Positions 60,001 through 60,926 are shown, counted from the first letter of the stretch. The stretch: 64,000 bases of DNA from CALCHA01 sp035548175 (GCA_035548175.1 DASZTO010000079.1:1-64000), one strand, 5' to 3'. The notes: generated by a model from the sequence alone, not told the origin. Made by a program: numbers and translations.

Positions 60001-60926
60001 CCTTCTCCGCCACCCTCTCCTTCTTCACCAACGACATCCTCTCCCCCAACCCCACCCTCACCCTCACCGGCGCACGCCGCCCCGGCATCCTCATCCTCGT
60101 CCCCGTCCCCGTCAGCCTCCCCATCGTCACCGTCTCCGTCCCCACCACCACCGCACCCACCACGCCCACCGCACCCACCGCACCCACCACGCCCACCACG
60201 CCCACCGCACCCACCGTCACCACGCCCGTCGTAACCACCCCCGTAGTCACGCCGCCCATCATCACCACACCCGTCGTGACCGACCCTGTAATCTCCACTC
60301 CCATCATCCCCACGCCGGCCCCCACCGATCCCGTCACCTCCACCCCCACGCCCGCCACACCCCCCGCGCCAGTCGCACCCGCTCCCACTCCCGCCGCTCC
60401 CATCCTCCCCATCGCCACCCCCATCATCGCCACGCCCACTCCGCAAGATCCCATTCCCACGCCGCCATCACCCACCCCCACACCCACCGACACCACCACC
60501 ATCGCCCCGCCACCCGCGCCCACCGCCACCACCACGCCAACCGCACCCGCCGCACACGTCACCTCCACCTCGCCGACATCGCAGAAAACTCCCCCGGCGC
60601 CCGCAAGCCCGCACCTCCCGCTCCACAAACCCACCCCCAAGCCCACCTCCCACCTCGCCCAAGCGCCAACACACACCATCGTCCCCACAGCGCCCGCTCC
60701 CGCCCCCGCCGCCAAATCCCCCACGCCCCACGCAACCCCCGCCCCCACTCCCACTCCCACCCTCACCCCCGCCACGCACGCCCAGCTCCCCGCCCTCACC
60801 CCCATCACCCTCCCCGCCCTCCACACCACCAACACCACGCCCCTCCACATCACACCCACCCCGCTCTTCACCCTCCGCCCGCAAAACAAAAAACCCACCC
60901 CCGTCCTCCTCCTCCCCAAACGCTGA
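24030..60926 (+). CDS. Giant (12,298 aa) multidomain LEPR-XLL / CARDB / RHS-repeat surface protein
   Basis: One uninterrupted frame from GTG 24030. Approximate residues: LEPR-XLL motif 40-51; six 185-residue beta repeats 138-1244; about 15 CARDB-like modules 1397-3734, with three Big_5-like modules after the first; PPC/TIG-like domains 3735-3950; propeller 4591-4829; nine Ig/cadherin-like repeats 5051-5904; RHS entry block 6093-6350; dockerin 6439-6493; propeller 7163-7424; second RHS entry and YD repeats 7727-10225; RHS core 10226-10324 (QLGSTRDLI, RYYDASLGRFLTQD, DPSG); a hydrophobic then acidic Pro-rich linker; unrecognised domain 10809-11057; HEIGH motif 11197-11201; dockerin 11596-11642; three 122-residue repeats 11648-12016; Pro/Thr tail. 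Probably secreted and surface-bound, for adhesion, a giant shell or effector delivery. The start is weakly supported. Confidence 0.93.
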   Translation: MLSALRSFGRALRRALHEEGPSDPSAARLSRYKDQRPSGVEWLETRLLLSTITWTSSSSGNWNNGANWSGGKAPGSGDSAVIDVPGVTVTVSDQESVHDLSVNVTDPNNAPTLQLTGGFLAIGASSAISGNLQLQGGNLFIGSGTLTTAGNTDWAGGNINLDGHTLLNTGNMTWETTGGVYGNTGPTINGSPNQGGTLDNQGSIAESVNGPTLFDSVLIENEATFDFTGDAGMNYGSGSPNFTNAATGTVEKTGGSGTSSFSVTFNNQGGTIHSESGTLSLPYGTNTGGTYTADLAATLLISGFLSGTYTGAGQGTVGLSNNILINSPGATFDFTGNTFQWTAHNIDLDNHTLINLGTITFNTSAGIYGNTGIDLNGSGSQGGTLDNQGTILQAGGSYALFDSVSILNENTYDFTADGGIAYGNANPFVTNTGLFEKTGGAGTSSTGVTFNNQAGTVYAKTGTLVPGRGTNTGGTYNADANAIVELQGFLGGAFTGGGAGQLLLGGNILISGSNATFNFPANYFLWNAAHIDLDNHILTNTGFLTFNTSNGFYGNTGIDINGSGNQGGTLDNQGTIIHAGGSPAMFDNTEILNEGTYDFTADGAVAYGNANPLFVNTGLFEKTGGTGASTTSVGFNNQGGTVYAQTGTLNPGRGTNTSGTYNADAGAVVELQGFLGGTFTGSGAGQLFLGGNILISGSNATFNFPANYFVWNAAQIDLDSHVLTNLGFLTFDVSNGIYGNTGIDINGSGSQGGILDNQGTILQGAVNPAMYDSTEILNAGTYDFTADGSVAYGNASPTFVNTGLVEKTGGAGASGTGVTFNNEGGTVYAHTGALNPGRGTNTGGAYNADAGATVELQGFLSGTYTGSGGGTATLGGNILINSNNATFNFPAQFFQWTAHEIDLDSHTLINTGWLTFATTAGIRGNTGIDINGSGSQSGVLDNQGTIFQAGGAPALYDSVELENEGRYDFTTAGNINNGSGNPFALNAATGTWESDASGISTVNLPFNNQGGSVDAAAGTLAFTGGTNTGGTYSAALGAAVLLAGVFGGSYTGSGSGAVSLNSNILINGSNATFNFPVGLFQWTGAGIDLDGHTLTNTGSMTWSAPGALFGNTGIGANGSGNQGGTLDNRGTVLASGTATLYDSVSISNEGTFDFTGDAGLALGNGNPGVTNSVSGILEKTGGTGTSAVDLPFSNAGSVIAASGTLTFTRGVSQISGHTLTGGAWAATHGATLVIPSVTITTNSAQVTLSGAGATFAAINSLADNEGSFALTEGASLTTAGALTNNGTLVLGPHGTLAVAGSLAEGGASVLNIQLGGTPASGAFGFLSTTGVATLNGTLSVTLADGFGPTAGQTYTVTNFASKTGAFSTVTGGVVNGVTLYTITVNANIVINAVSNSADLAVSNVTAPASAAGGHTLTITWQVTNLASTGTVGTDWVDDVYLTAGGVVNATSILIGSVAHSGAVGGGGGYSGSFSGTVPTSVPTGTYTVVVVIDAGNVLPDVNRANNMAAAPGTTHVTLPGGPVVVSQTPTGAVPAPLDHIDIVFSVIIDPTSFSASDVLLVGASGAVTVTAIEEINATTYRIHFAALSVDGAYTLTVGPDVRDLQGDEMDQNADGVPGQPSDAYVGTFTFHSVGAHVTGSLLNGTTGGSGPVKGPVSSVQVTFSEAVQVSTFSVADVTLTGVSHAFTITGVTPVDAVNGAATTFTVTFASASASGLYTLTVGPDILDLVGLAMDQDGNATSGEPTDAFVLNFTIDSTGPQVVSVTPGAGSAVHQPITSVVVTFNEPIDPATFLVGSVSINGPPGSISAAAITEIDATDFRINLSTLAALGTYHFVLSPTISDLVGNELDQNANGINGEAGDAFAFDILLSQPNLVASAPSAPVSASAGSQISVSFLVTNNGNLAATAPFTDELILSQSGVLGAGDNLLLQAVTVNADVAAGGSYTEVFTTNLPLGIEGDYTLFMVTDSGNAEAESSEADNAASAPIHINHAALPNDLAVDVITSPASGQTGQQINVAWRVDNVGTAGISGALTWNDEVILSADDTLGNGDDVVLGTFSHSGPLASGGNYTQSQNVALPANLAAGNYHIFVLTDSGNAVSEPGGKANNSLESGTVLAVSLSPAATLSTSNVTFTGTTVIGQMLAVFWTVTNTGQATATPPAGGWIDRVYVTTDGTLNTATLLASAPHVNALAAGSNYAGSIQVTLPALADGTYQLLVFADATSTVFTRSPASTRMAVSGNLSLTHPDLVVTGITLPNGPIQSGQTITLNWTGQNNGTAAVTGTFVDAVYLSTTTTVPAGATALSSFVHTGTLGIGGTYNGSATFTLPNGLSGVYRLIVVTNATGVVIEGAASANDTTASAPIAIALAPYADLTVSNVVAPAQVVGDPVDLSVSWTVTNNGTGTGTVSTWTDRVVLSGDDVYGNGDDVVIGNFTHVGLVNPGASYTSSQIILLPPATQGHFHLLVRTDAGGAVFDANPAPVNVAEPNHFVDVVTKPYAALSVDSVTAPATGFSGQPITISWIVSNQGIGTTDESAWNDQVYVSSDPTGAGGLTPIQAFVHQGALAVGGSYTATQQVTLPANLSGTQYIFVDSSGPFQFTHTDKNLGHSGAIQVQFVPPPAVDLSVVAGSVTAPATPFDGNSITVSWSVINNGPESLDNSYHWTDSLYLAPGGVFANAIHIADYDYNQGLMAGQSYTRTQTITLPIHISGIYTLFVQTDSGSRILETNESNNLGNSDDIAVSLTPRPNLTVSSTLSSFSVTAGAGIDVSWTVTNLSTASTPVGASRWKDGVYLSFTHTLDSSGILLGELPNGSALAGGESYSSSAHFTLPLAVSGNAYIIIKADDQNLIDTYPNANNSAYAIPIAINAQPVPPPDLVVSNVFNPATVFNGSPVTVHYRVTNLGSGVTFPSSWTDQVWLTLGTDRPDPMRGDFMLGAFGHSGTLNVGDFYDNNVTVTLPNYISGNYYITVWTDPGHAVFQEHLDTNINPDAPHDLLGDNFKADPISVLLTPPADLVVTSLIAPPTAQGGNQVTLTWTVANQGAARTDQSLWADAIYLSPDGVHEGTLVFAMPHSGALEIGASYTQTATFTLPPNAEGNYFLVETNQSPGLAQTTDDLFAQQIQQIVDSTEATLNGQDPTTLTAQQILSILAGPTPQARVFEGPFTNNDSRSAPTTITDTPADLVVTNVTIGQQTQFSGEAINVSWTVQNVGAAVYSGTTSWTDYIFVSPDPTFIYRRATMVAAVQHDNSGGMPNGGSYTGSTTVMLPAGISGERYVYVFSDRRGGADNDDLIPQEGFPGWPEVFAHRVYEADKSNNVNSSALNVVYREPDLTISNLTVTPSTLAGSTITVSFQVNNIGNRATRTSNWFDRVYISTDQTLDYYDELLGSQQHTTVLAAGASYTVTMAVTLPFNFSGPFYILAFTDSPFVIDGYANPPPYPSTAGDHRLTGGGDGLVEEYQGEGNNVTAAPITVLAVPPPDLVVASISTPAHVLMNQSFTVDYIVLNQGAGDVPAGQTTWTDTVYLSRDNVLDVNSAIYLGAIKHTTGLGAGQIYEVVQTFALPHGITGPYYVLVLTDTPTSGKVRGFVIEADEGNNASASPVPMLIDQPPPADLQVDIVNGPQVATSGNPITVSWTVSNHGNVPATGGWTDAVYLSSDGNYHVGDPLIGTVDHGSLGGSDSFAPGDSYTASLTAVLPIALPGRYYVVVRTNIFNDIYEGPFVTNNTNASFDPVVVSVQTLQLDQLFNTTISSGQTRLYRVQAPANATLQINLANANNAGANEIYTRFEALPTEATSDSAFTGHLVADQTAIVPTTAGGYYYILVVGDSEPQSNTPISLYATLLPFEITGITPDVGGDSGYVTTTITGAQFDPQAIVKLIRPTIAEFEPVSYKVVNATEIVATFNFTNAPHGLYDVQVTNPDGRSVIIPYRYLIEAAQPLDLAVAMGGPPNLNFGQIGIYGLSVKSTTNVDTPYVFVQYGVPHLSNPNTGIIPGERLVFRTDLNGHPAIDGVTWDSLNPVVNINGDLRAPGVAMDLADQGFATVSFTADAYPQLRQLLAQDPNYLNNLLPFELDELAFDFYIEASATPMTRDEYVAYQTNIAETLRQNVLNSDTAPASLLLAASDSPSWDAAYLAALQQTGQLRAQDADPVVQIAPQFISLVSIMSGGLFTGDEAANTLASGDFVDFFNMVRTLYGSDDSAIGGGAVADESLYDLHLSSPTHFETFTIHVGPGQAVEASPTDPNLSNFFGITGSRSTAATMTGPNGYGDASIVPANTPLPYTVNFSNPTPNTGINHIAIEEQLDPNLDVRTFRLSSITLGGITVPIPTGRASFTGQFDFTDQLGVLINVTAGVDVNSGIAVWDIQAIDPSTGLPTTDPAFSLLGAGQTGQIGYTIDVLSSVHSGDTVSATARVVLNGGSPIDTAPVSNTVDAVAPVTTLSVSQTSDGSYALNWTSQDDAQGTGIKDYTVYVSANGGPYSIYQLHITDTSLVVPGFPGTSESFIVLAEDNAGNIESAPPGIDLPSFSPDLNLGILPTAPDTEEEPLTPAPPPQVPPSNPVFVQAQGGVPSHLPGTNPPAFTTVLAPLTIGSLITQVQQSGASIGPLGMVFLPDGQHLLISGGPGRNSLYLFSLSGGAALTPLITLDVPIYDMAFDAAGQLWATTGGGPLVQLDPTTGAILGRYADSIGLGLAVQGNTLYVSTGSGIQTFDTLAHTFHPFSSTRVDGLAFAPDGTLWGASWPTRGTILQFDAHGKPTAILNVPDAVGLAFGAANTPLANLLFVSRDDGTLTMVDLTSLQTVDVATDGSRGDFAHIGPDGRLYLTESDQLDVLFPLLPPHVIFTTPGNGSTLKPVVNSITLTFDTDMDATTGDPHSVTSIANYTLIDTTTGQTLPIGAITYDSASRSAELWFESLRPDSYQLTISTDVQSALALGLEAPYVEAFTILVDFASLTPTFSNTRLNRTTGALSFDVSLSNSLNSAVTAPVRLIFTGLGETGDTLINPDGFTSDGHPYVDLQTTGLLTPGATTPSRTISIMDADGALITLLPEIVAALAPDQLPIISSTPGTVSLAGTPYTYRPQAADPENGPLSYVLISGPSTAAIDPATGVVVWTPKSSDPAKDTFDLRVYDSRGGFVDQLWTVGVMNQAAAPVLAPIGKQTVNEGGVLTVPVGAYDAAGLPLVYWAENLPAGAIFDAASQAIDYRPGAHDAGTYNGVAVYVSDGVNTVSTSFTIVVNPVAQRPIFASLADKTINEGALLLVTLHATGQNGSALNFSADALPPGAALNTTTGVFTWQPGFNQAGTYAITFTAADASASSSQTLNITVLPVTAPITFVPVQHLFIDAGQPLTIRLGVNDPEYPAGNDSSTSISSDITGDTSNDAPLSFSFAALPDGASFDPTTHILSWIPTPAEAGDHAFTFFATDTSDNMSASTSFTVTVRDVNVPPVVTPIDNQTVSPGGLLDIPLSATDANGDPITFSAAGLPPFATLTDNHNGTGTIHVAPGATQYGNFTITLTASDNGHGDPNNIQSSSILFVLTSTAPNLPPTLPFIPDKVAVVGSDQPISLTVVAGDFLQHALTPSATGLPGGAMFAATSTYGVFVFSWIPQVADFGPHTITLTVTDATNPALSASRTFTINVRSADRPPVLAPVPNQNGAESSPLAFTLSATDPDGDAITYLAGNLPTGATLDPQSGAFSWTPAYGQNGSYVVTFTASDGAMSSNSNVLLTIAKSNRPPILQQIPNILGQENTPISLQLAGSDPDGDTITYTVVGTLPTGAGFNPQTQEFTWTPTPGQAGNYTLIFQATDTSGASAQVAVKVQVLHLNLPPTIATLGQKNLLIGRPFTLQIPGSDPNGDALTYSATGLPDGALLNSATGVLTWTPSAAQAGRADLVVMASDGQYTAVQSLGLIVSTQPVAPSLLIDLTPSFPAVPGQAVVVHAAASSLIGIASLVMTINGVPQTLDANGRVTFTPTAAGHYAIVAIATDSNGVQATATADLKVKDANAAAPTVSLNPPGLISTPANITGAVTGSNLDKWSLTLSVLGAANTITLATGSQATAANAILAAIDPATLANGAYLLTLTATDIAGRTATRSQVMEIDSANKSGAYLQTATDLTASLDGETFTLTRYYNSLEAYEAGLVGFGWNLAGADAHVASSAAPAAANSLPNPFAVGTRVYVDLPDGSRAGFTFTPVAHTVSGVTYYTPAFTADAGVLYSLATTATQLSLVNGSYFQLGTGLPFNPAGGAFGTIAYTLTAPDGRTYSYGADAKLKQITADGKTFIFSGSGLIGPDGSRITFQFDSSGRLTTATGPDGTQVHYTYDAAGDLISANHDAYAYINGHLLTVALDATPTAATYDPNGALESTGPILDTLAFNQTDAGTLAAGATAFYAARISAAELASSGGQITVALDVLHNGAHSVAFETVTTAGAVLLPVAGFSGAYQATYFLPGDINGDGTVDGVDETLFAAALGSSVGQAGYSLAADIDRDGAVTPTDHSFLANNFGATEDRPPVVTGGSGATYPDLDVLTDLAPLSSDPQGLPLIYTFSNVHGGTVRLSSDGHTAIFSPFDGFTGAASYDFAADDGVFDSNTATVNVTVNDATLVNITFSQRDVDLAAAGAALQLTFTGLFSDGSSAPLPATFLHFATTDPSRFIVTSSGTLFAEGNGTAILTAVSHGVTAATPVTVGAADTRPLQFFPLTYTLPLGVTRQFQVRYNSGVNVLDLAPAAGNTFYFLSNTSVGAITPDGLFTPTALGAVYVTVINGGQSVVVPITVTTPSTGPTTIDSSGGIVGDSQGDSLGIPEGSLASGSTISVTPLTNLPYALPDGFDFYGGLHVDLGGANLTQPASVTIKAPDNLPTGAKVYLWVPITIETDAAEGPVQSWLLIDHMTVGADGYLRTTSAPYGGFVGGFPNNGGALVSIDLTSVVAAGSADLGAVELLEGHINDVNSEGTVTLQMQWGGSSTAKYYAVPGSVGDILIPAFGGINTTITVNRTVGTLSTKTSTGVFLAPGQESAIVALPLPPQLVFPTVPPPAIVSASFDFGPDPQHPAPRVVLKGINFLYNNPYSTSANPLPLGTDYKDLYVTFEVGGRDTFDDKGKVQLVGGRDARVNGSDPGVVFTDLGMVNGQHEYELDIPVPNTIALGNAFITVTRPSSEPLNGLFARQEFTSNAVNVLPQNQYALAADGGTDATGRNYVSVIDTTQTTKINGVTKAQPTPIAQIPLGVGTTITSLYPRFVTVTPDGTRAYVTLQGDYGIAVIDLETLQEIDMLPNDPNNPLTSGVQHIRLKNANGAQPFQGVIDATGHYLYISDQASSNIYVIDVDPFSPTYNQHVKTITIPSYFAPLGLRGIAINSDSTRLYVTAPGRTLQGQYVNETGNIIVINIDPTNPKAPFFDTPSAQNVIPVGPDPYGITGTDNPNVMLFTDQLDDTKGMGQLVRTTFTGGAELYVAHYTDFTSFGVIRRWVENRPNQAFGVSNATGIVYLPADTFKSVLGYSHPSYAFITGYDKYVPDDPKHDPSEGPLLTFNFYYQDKNGLTIPVPVAAGGNVAIIRDPVDKNPQTDFLNPETQPRLVAATRPVQNSFPDNLVLSGDYSELLAGYQALNSVFAFSTIQIVADVEAQVKMAFIGNSDQIPAPYSVPSDLSHLLRGPLSTVPIDDIDRAIDIAADDEFYTNSARGLSFGTPPKGIFGESPNQEAPLVVGRLPRGLAATPHLPGGVITLASTPYNQAPTLSAFPNNSLQVSAGLTATADVHTGALMETHDLPTYQSVGQTRGVTLTYSSLRADPTVLYYFSIDNLPTNLPADSLLVVTLTARLGTFSKTAPGMTATDAAALGLPANANVYQLPATIPANYTYGAGIFLNLESTDENGNPVYPDSGVYTFVLNYGIYTKVGNVYQGRLAQLISPIAVVDQEDSPFGAGWGMNNYYQIYQGDGSVLLSNGNGQSEIFLAPDKIGDPYTSESADQSQLLQQTDGTFVRKMLDGTTYKFNDQGKLATITDRNGNVTTYNYAADDKTLLSITDPVGLVTRFVYNGTHISQIIEPVNRATTLVQTGDNLTQITDPDTTYVSFAYDNSAYKHALTSEIQKRGNASNPSDPRGADPQKMGSSFKESWTYSVYGRLTGGTRVDGKKFTLTPAQATAILPESITFDPDGNAKYHGVTSDPKSPPMLQVLISPGTDPITGDAIFLNAAAATYVNFNGDTKTFYLTSSGQLVLTKDKDGTETTTSRAPDNGLIQTQIDALKNKVVYTYDPFNNLISQTDFPDGPGTTRGVTQTWTYEHTFNQMTSYTDGIGRTTTYVIDPNNGNIKSKTVTLGNASLTTRYTYDAHGMMLTMTDPDGHITTYTYDSMENRQSESLGTSTTTWIRDGAGNVTTLIDPDGHTTTTTYDKMNRVLTISHVLSSTNQTATITYGYDAAGNQVAVKSPNQTANVAPGRTTLQYDTLNREIQETDALNRTRKWAYDYSAGLTTYPVDNISGDQYSYYTDPMGYSTVAIYDERGNKIEAYDVAGNKTSYEPDPDGRVIAITNPLGQIQTFTYDGRSRLTTSTGNGNGAAGMVTYTYDDANRRTSMTVSNNLTGGSGDQKTTWTYDLLDDVASQLDPAGNLTTYTYNGEGKITSMIQAAGASIQRTVTYKYDAEIRVSDTIVDGMYDTQFIYDNNGNIIERIDPRGAAFATFTSYDEMNRPIETIDGNGNRTETVYDLDGNVVAVIDGRANGDRSNSQYRTSYAYDAADQRTSVTDAANNTITMQYDFDGNLSIVTDPRTNTSGQHYTTTTTFAYVNGQKIVTTTNANGDQSTVTYDVLGRIIDIKDVRGYHTYYHYDLTTGRKDYMIDAAGFKTLYFYDQVGNLIQQQVTRQNGAVTLTTLFSYDKLNRLISTIFAFSTPDQITTSRTYDALGRLDTETDGLNRVTKYTYDDLDHLTLVQKALNSAVEADWQYSYDAVGNLMQTTDPDGNVTTRTYYNNNQVKTITLADQTSDASTTTYFYDKADDVIEIDGPLNSPTGGPYRVTFTYDGNRRLASKTDAMGNETDYTLDAAGNPIVVTQHDPVGGTTRITRTTYDGMNRMSSQTDAAGRTTTFIYDASGNLMRKVGPLTNLNGTPYEVDYTYDALNRVLTQTDSFAGSSGHTTLFSYDEHNLLKVTEPGGGYTTVYTYDHLDRVLTLTRDISPTAKSTETYTYDDVGNILTYTDGDGHITFNTYDDQNRLTAKTVAYQTTVAVTTRYGYDKNGNLLEVFDTRGSQYDTVYTYDHLNRRTTITRANGSPIAATTYYRYDAASNLISVTDPRGDSSGLNFTSHFSYDADNRLVMAVDPLGLVTTTTYDAFGNVLATTDPYGNTVNHTYDGINRPLTTTVNSILGQFTTTTTYLDGGSFVRVTDPRSHSTLYVYDGNGRILSVTDALNHSATYAYDANGNLADATDKRGFTTHYVYDGLNRIVETDALYLSPHQFVQNKTDYDAVGNALTVTDSLGFKTVTTYDELNRPTKIVRASGTIYQTTESYTYDAVGHIATFTDRDGVVTQYTTDFLGRITLITRAPGTPVAAATQLGYDLVGNTTSTISPGGLHRTSTFDADNRLTSTALATNQYPQPLTTTTTYFDLPGDSRHISVTDPMGITVTTWFDQLGRVRLVQDPLNGDTTTDYLDETSFITHTHHGLDDFTYTPDDLYRTAKSVDAAGHITTTAYDEDGNVTGSVDGANESMTYTYDGLDRITSSSDPLQNTTYFTYDNAGNRLTLTDPNNNTTTFAYDPFGRMISQIDAAHNTTTWTYDGDGNLLFTTDRDGRTIKYSYDALNHRTLEQWFPKGANTPAYTIKTSYNLDGQLLSVSDPSASYQYAYDDIERVTAIANKGAPGLPLTTVSYSYDKDSRITSVSAAVNNSLILTTSYIYDPNSGRLNSVRQSGPAISSLRVDFTYLSTAYQLSSVSRYSDLAGAQLVATSIYGYSPSNQINSLVHTNAAGGTIDTYSLTYDNANRIITDTNSDGMITYTYYPDSQLQSVHYTDPAQTSEVYAYDPGGDRSSGSTVYGPDNELMSDGTYTYAYDNEGNLISRTKVSDGSVRLFTWDFRNRLTSVIDKNAQGTVLDETTFTYDALNRRISETVITPGQPNASTRFVYDQENVLLEFSAATGTANGEALGTTDSGAQFSGALMHRLLTPGSLTITVGAAQLTDDGDGNLSDAAGDTGTIDYQSGDWTLTLAAPSPGASILASYQFATAAFSRFYLHGLATDQLLAQQDSSGNVLWTLPDQLGSTRDLIDNSAAVLDHIKYDAFGNIVSRANPSVYNRYFFTGREFDASTGLYYFRARYYDASLGRFLTQDSAGFSAGDTNLYRYASNNPTNVVDPSGNFGIDASPIDGLESRFISNYGLRVSQITYNTWAIGGVYSPDSYDVRNSVQQAGAVAKEIYDYGINLPMTVLSAAKQAVENFTNYLIPQSPMVAFIVSRALNFTIDVANLALCAAFPPLGAWEAVDFALGAPQLATGLYNSVSTLYSAATNGITTDAGANAGKSEYDRKVTLKQAQDAYKNVIDTVLGFAAGGTVHALNEGAGKPEPKSITEPEETSPGRPPPEAQSTAEAVVATQIEEGTPPPAVEPPPPVVDSAPPLDMVNEHPQEAESKPVEAEPEPAKLEQTSVEEHTAPNAKAVELEQPWELGFEDGFGFGIGEGEEFSAPKADQVDPGPPPPAPAESPGASGETVRESAAAATAPAAGASAALASAARGVIGAVALSAADAFTAAAMDSFLTEPWTLSPFDFDEGLTPVATVEAPIPAPEPTPPVPDSGGATPGETVVQEFKTDSETTQKVEQTAPAPAPEAPPAGEPPPAAPSADDLDTWSKEPIDGWVVPKKLTGKRFADWNVESAMQNRVEFGEMDAQSIKRAPYKAGAWDTRYKLKGVQASPFDLFFTKEEMEAYLADNPDAQFNPPPVDFTANGTLDGQRIVTHNGNLVWAKNGRPVRTAGFSTDTEFIVVFDEAGNAYGFQRGPGLADVRHSGFVGYDQPVISAGTILTDANGALLKFTDRTGHFWEALDALHGDASRGADIGISIWGEQGLANPGSVQVIKTAGDANVNTWAPRDLGNGSNPGQYIPQTLPPAQLRADDGPTPTPSAPASPTPAPTTPAPAAPAVPLPVAAYTLANAALAFWTSALHLSTAPLTINLALQNLPAGELAESTVTAFANGRPSAGTITVDPSANGHGWYTDISDLSAPLPITGRYDLFTTLLHEIGHLLGFTIDNPAFASHVLNGVFYSDGLALDLSPDLDHLAPAAFPNDLMNPTLAADTRKLPSATDIAVIQIIRNSTLGAAYVQQTRALLVAPDAAQLQPVDTSTPPHTGILNGNFAITDPDDPNFGWTLSPAAAINPGHATLADGSTTVTRLLQTFSLPAGATTLRFTINSAAFSANPGQPEDAFEVALLDPSTLSPLAGTVALTGSDALLNMQADGSLYTAPAVSLTRNADGTTTVSIDLQSLAPNSAVTLAFDLLGFPPAASSVVLSNVTFANATPPQITGPAVINTGLTQRSTIFQISIPLSEAGLSFNPDALSLFLNSSIPVDLSGLTWSFDSSNNLLLDFQNVPLADGNYQLRLAAGTITNASGNGLNFVNDGLGDTIDTTFAAINFFKLAGDANGDGIVDVHDFQIALNPNNPNSDLNHDGATDTTDQNIVRTNLGHRLVEIAPPVLAVTENSGTPNDNALSFGPIAAGTSAANIAVTLTNNGQQNLSITGLQLLSGDTSAFAFFIDGQPLGTTSLVLAPGQSATLEVQLLATSAGVYHATLQFFHNDPNQPNPFTLSLSATITAALKPPTLVVTENSGTPNDNVLSFNTALAGASFKPIPVTIQNTGDQTLSLAGLQILGPNADAFAFSIDGQLPGTTSLLLAPGAAITLEVSFLGTDPGDYSATLELFHNDPHQPNPFTLSLNASLLKPIPPTLVITENAGTPNDNLIPFGAFDPNVTPTPITITLANIGDLPLSLAGIQLGGANPANFAFQLDGQLPGTTSLLLAPHSSITLTLSFLPGNLATTFSATLSFFTNDILSPNPTLTLTGARRPGILILVPVPVSLPIVTVSVPTTTAPTTPTAPTAPTTPTTPTAPTVTTPVVTTPVVTPPIITTPVVTDPVISTPIIPTPAPTDPVTSTPTPATPPAPVAPAPTPAAPILPIATPIIATPTPQDPIPTPPSPTPTPTDTTTIAPPPAPTATTTPTAPAAHVTSTSPTSQKTPPAPASPHLPLHKPTPKPTSHLAQAPTHTIVPTAPAPAPAAKSPTPHATPAPTPTPTLTPATHAQLPALTPITLPALHTTNTTPLHITPTPLFTLRPQNKKPTPVLLLPKR
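24147..24182 (+). other. LEPR-XLL motif of the giant protein
   Basis: Encodes VEWLETRLLLST at residues 40-51, matching the LEPR-XLL pattern (LExRxLLS) that opens many long planctomycete exported proteins. No conventional hydrophobic signal peptide precedes it. A start nearer the motif is possible, since the motif usually lies within about 30 residues of the N-terminus. Confidence 0.75.
24440..27760 (+). repeat. Six tandem 555-bp coding repeats (185 aa each)
   Basis: The motif NGSGxQGGTLDNQGT is encoded at anchor positions 24610, 25171, 25726, 26281, 26836 and 27394, i.e. steps of 561, 555, 555, 555 and 558 bases, all multiples of three. Each unit also contains GTYDFTxDG, EKTGGxGxS, FNNQGGT, GTNTGGTY and SNATFNFPxxxFxW. 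Copies 2 to 4 are very similar at DNA level; copies 1 and 6 diverge most. The pattern suggests a beta-helix or stacked beta-solenoid. Confidence 0.9.
28217..35230 (+). other. Array of about 15 CARDB-like modules in the giant protein
   Basis: Modules of about 125 residues each begin with a P-D-L-x-V pattern (e.g. PPDLVVSNV), have an (I/V)xVxWxVxNxG strand, a DxVYLS segment, a GxSYT turn and a DxxNxVxExxExNN end. These are CARDB features (cell-adhesion-related bacterial Ig-like domains). After the first module come three Big_5/SbsA-like modules (28580-29630), containing VxFxExIDPxTF and LDxxGxxMDQN. Confidence 0.8.
39180..41740 (+). other. Nine Ig/cadherin-like repeats of about 88 aa in the giant protein
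   Basis: Repeating P-P-x-(L/I)-x-x-I-x-(D/N) starts, GDPITFSAxGLPxGA centres and TGVxTWTPxxxQAG ends mark putative-Ig (He_PIG) modules. The units begin at about 39180, 39450, 39720, 39990, 40330, 40630, 40930, 41200 and 41470. These folds typically bind calcium and act as rigid spacers. Confidence 0.75.
42310..43080 (+). other. First RHS entry block of the giant protein
   Basis: Encodes FTLTRYYNSLEAYEAGLVGF, GWNLAG, then DLPDGSRAGFTFTP and a lone YD repeat (THYTYDAAGDLI-like). This is the usual opening of an RHS shell. It is followed not by YD repeats but by about 1,400 residues of dockerin, cadherin-like and propeller modules. Confidence 0.7.
43344..43506 (+). other. Dockerin-like module 1 of the giant protein
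   Basis: Two calcium-loop motifs 35 residues apart, DINGDGTVDGVD (from residue 6439) and DIDRDGAVTPTD, each with the dockerin D-x-N/D-x-D-G-x5-D spacing and followed by a hydrophobic helix. Confidence 0.82.
47900..55001 (+). other. RHS/YD-repeat shell and RHS core of the giant protein
   Basis: About 2,360 residues with dozens of YD repeats (YTYDxxGN, TxxTDPxGxxTTYTYD). The array ends in a full RHS-associated core: DQLGSTRDLID, YDAFGNI, YFFTGREFDASTGLYYFRAR, GRFLTQDSAGF, NLYRYASNNPTNVVDPSG. Cores of this type form a plug and often an aspartyl self-cleavage site just before the variable C-terminus. Confidence 0.95.
56455..57200 (+). other. Unrecognised post-RHS domain of the giant protein
   Basis: Residues about 10809-11057 read as an ordinary globular domain between two proline-rich linkers: DTWSKEPIDGWVVPKKLTGK, PFDLFFTKEEMEAYLADN, TDTEFIVVFDEAGNAYGFQR, ISAGTILTDANGALLKFTDR. 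I do not recognise the family. Its position after the RHS core is where polymorphic-toxin domains normally sit. Confidence 0.5.
57340..57860 (+). other. Metzincin-like zinc protease domain of the giant protein
   Basis: A helix carries LLHEIGHLLGF with His11197, Glu11198 and His11201. A Met-turn-like DLMNP (Met11247) follows 46 residues later, then KLPSATDIAVIQII, as in planctomycete matrixin-like domains. The usual third ligand of HExxHxxGxxH is replaced (Ile, then Asp); His11236 could serve. Activity is uncertain. Confidence 0.65.
58815..58955 (+). other. Dockerin-like module 2 of the giant protein
   Basis: Two calcium loops, DANGDGIVDVHD (from residue 11596) and DLNHDGATDTTD, followed by a helix ending NLGHRL. 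It is a shorter pair than module 1, with the same spacing within each loop. Confidence 0.82.
58970..60076 (+). repeat. Three tandem coding repeats of about 122 aa
   Basis: Each unit begins with TENxGTPNDN, then LxGxQ, AFxxxxDGQxxGTTSLxLAP, LExxxL and FFHNDPxQPNPFTLSL. Units start near 58970, 59347 and 59713. This is the choice-of-anchor/HYDIN-like immunoglobulin type often found near the C-terminus of bacterial surface proteins. Confidence 0.82.
60100..60923 (+). repeat. Pro/Thr/Ala-rich low-complexity C-terminal tail
   Basis: About 270 residues of mostly Pro, Thr, Ala and Val, with short periods such as TTPTAPTAPTTP and TTPVVTTPVV near 60140-60320. The composition resembles wall-spanning or mucin-like stalks. 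It ends in a basic LLLPKR with no PEP-CTERM, LPxTG or membrane anchor. Confidence 0.8.

Noticed and set aside
53991..60446. Minus-strand open frame of about 2,150 codons with Gly/Glu/Val-rich translation
   Set aside because: It is the complement of GCC/ACC/CTC-rich codons of the giant gene and has no start context or recognisable domain.
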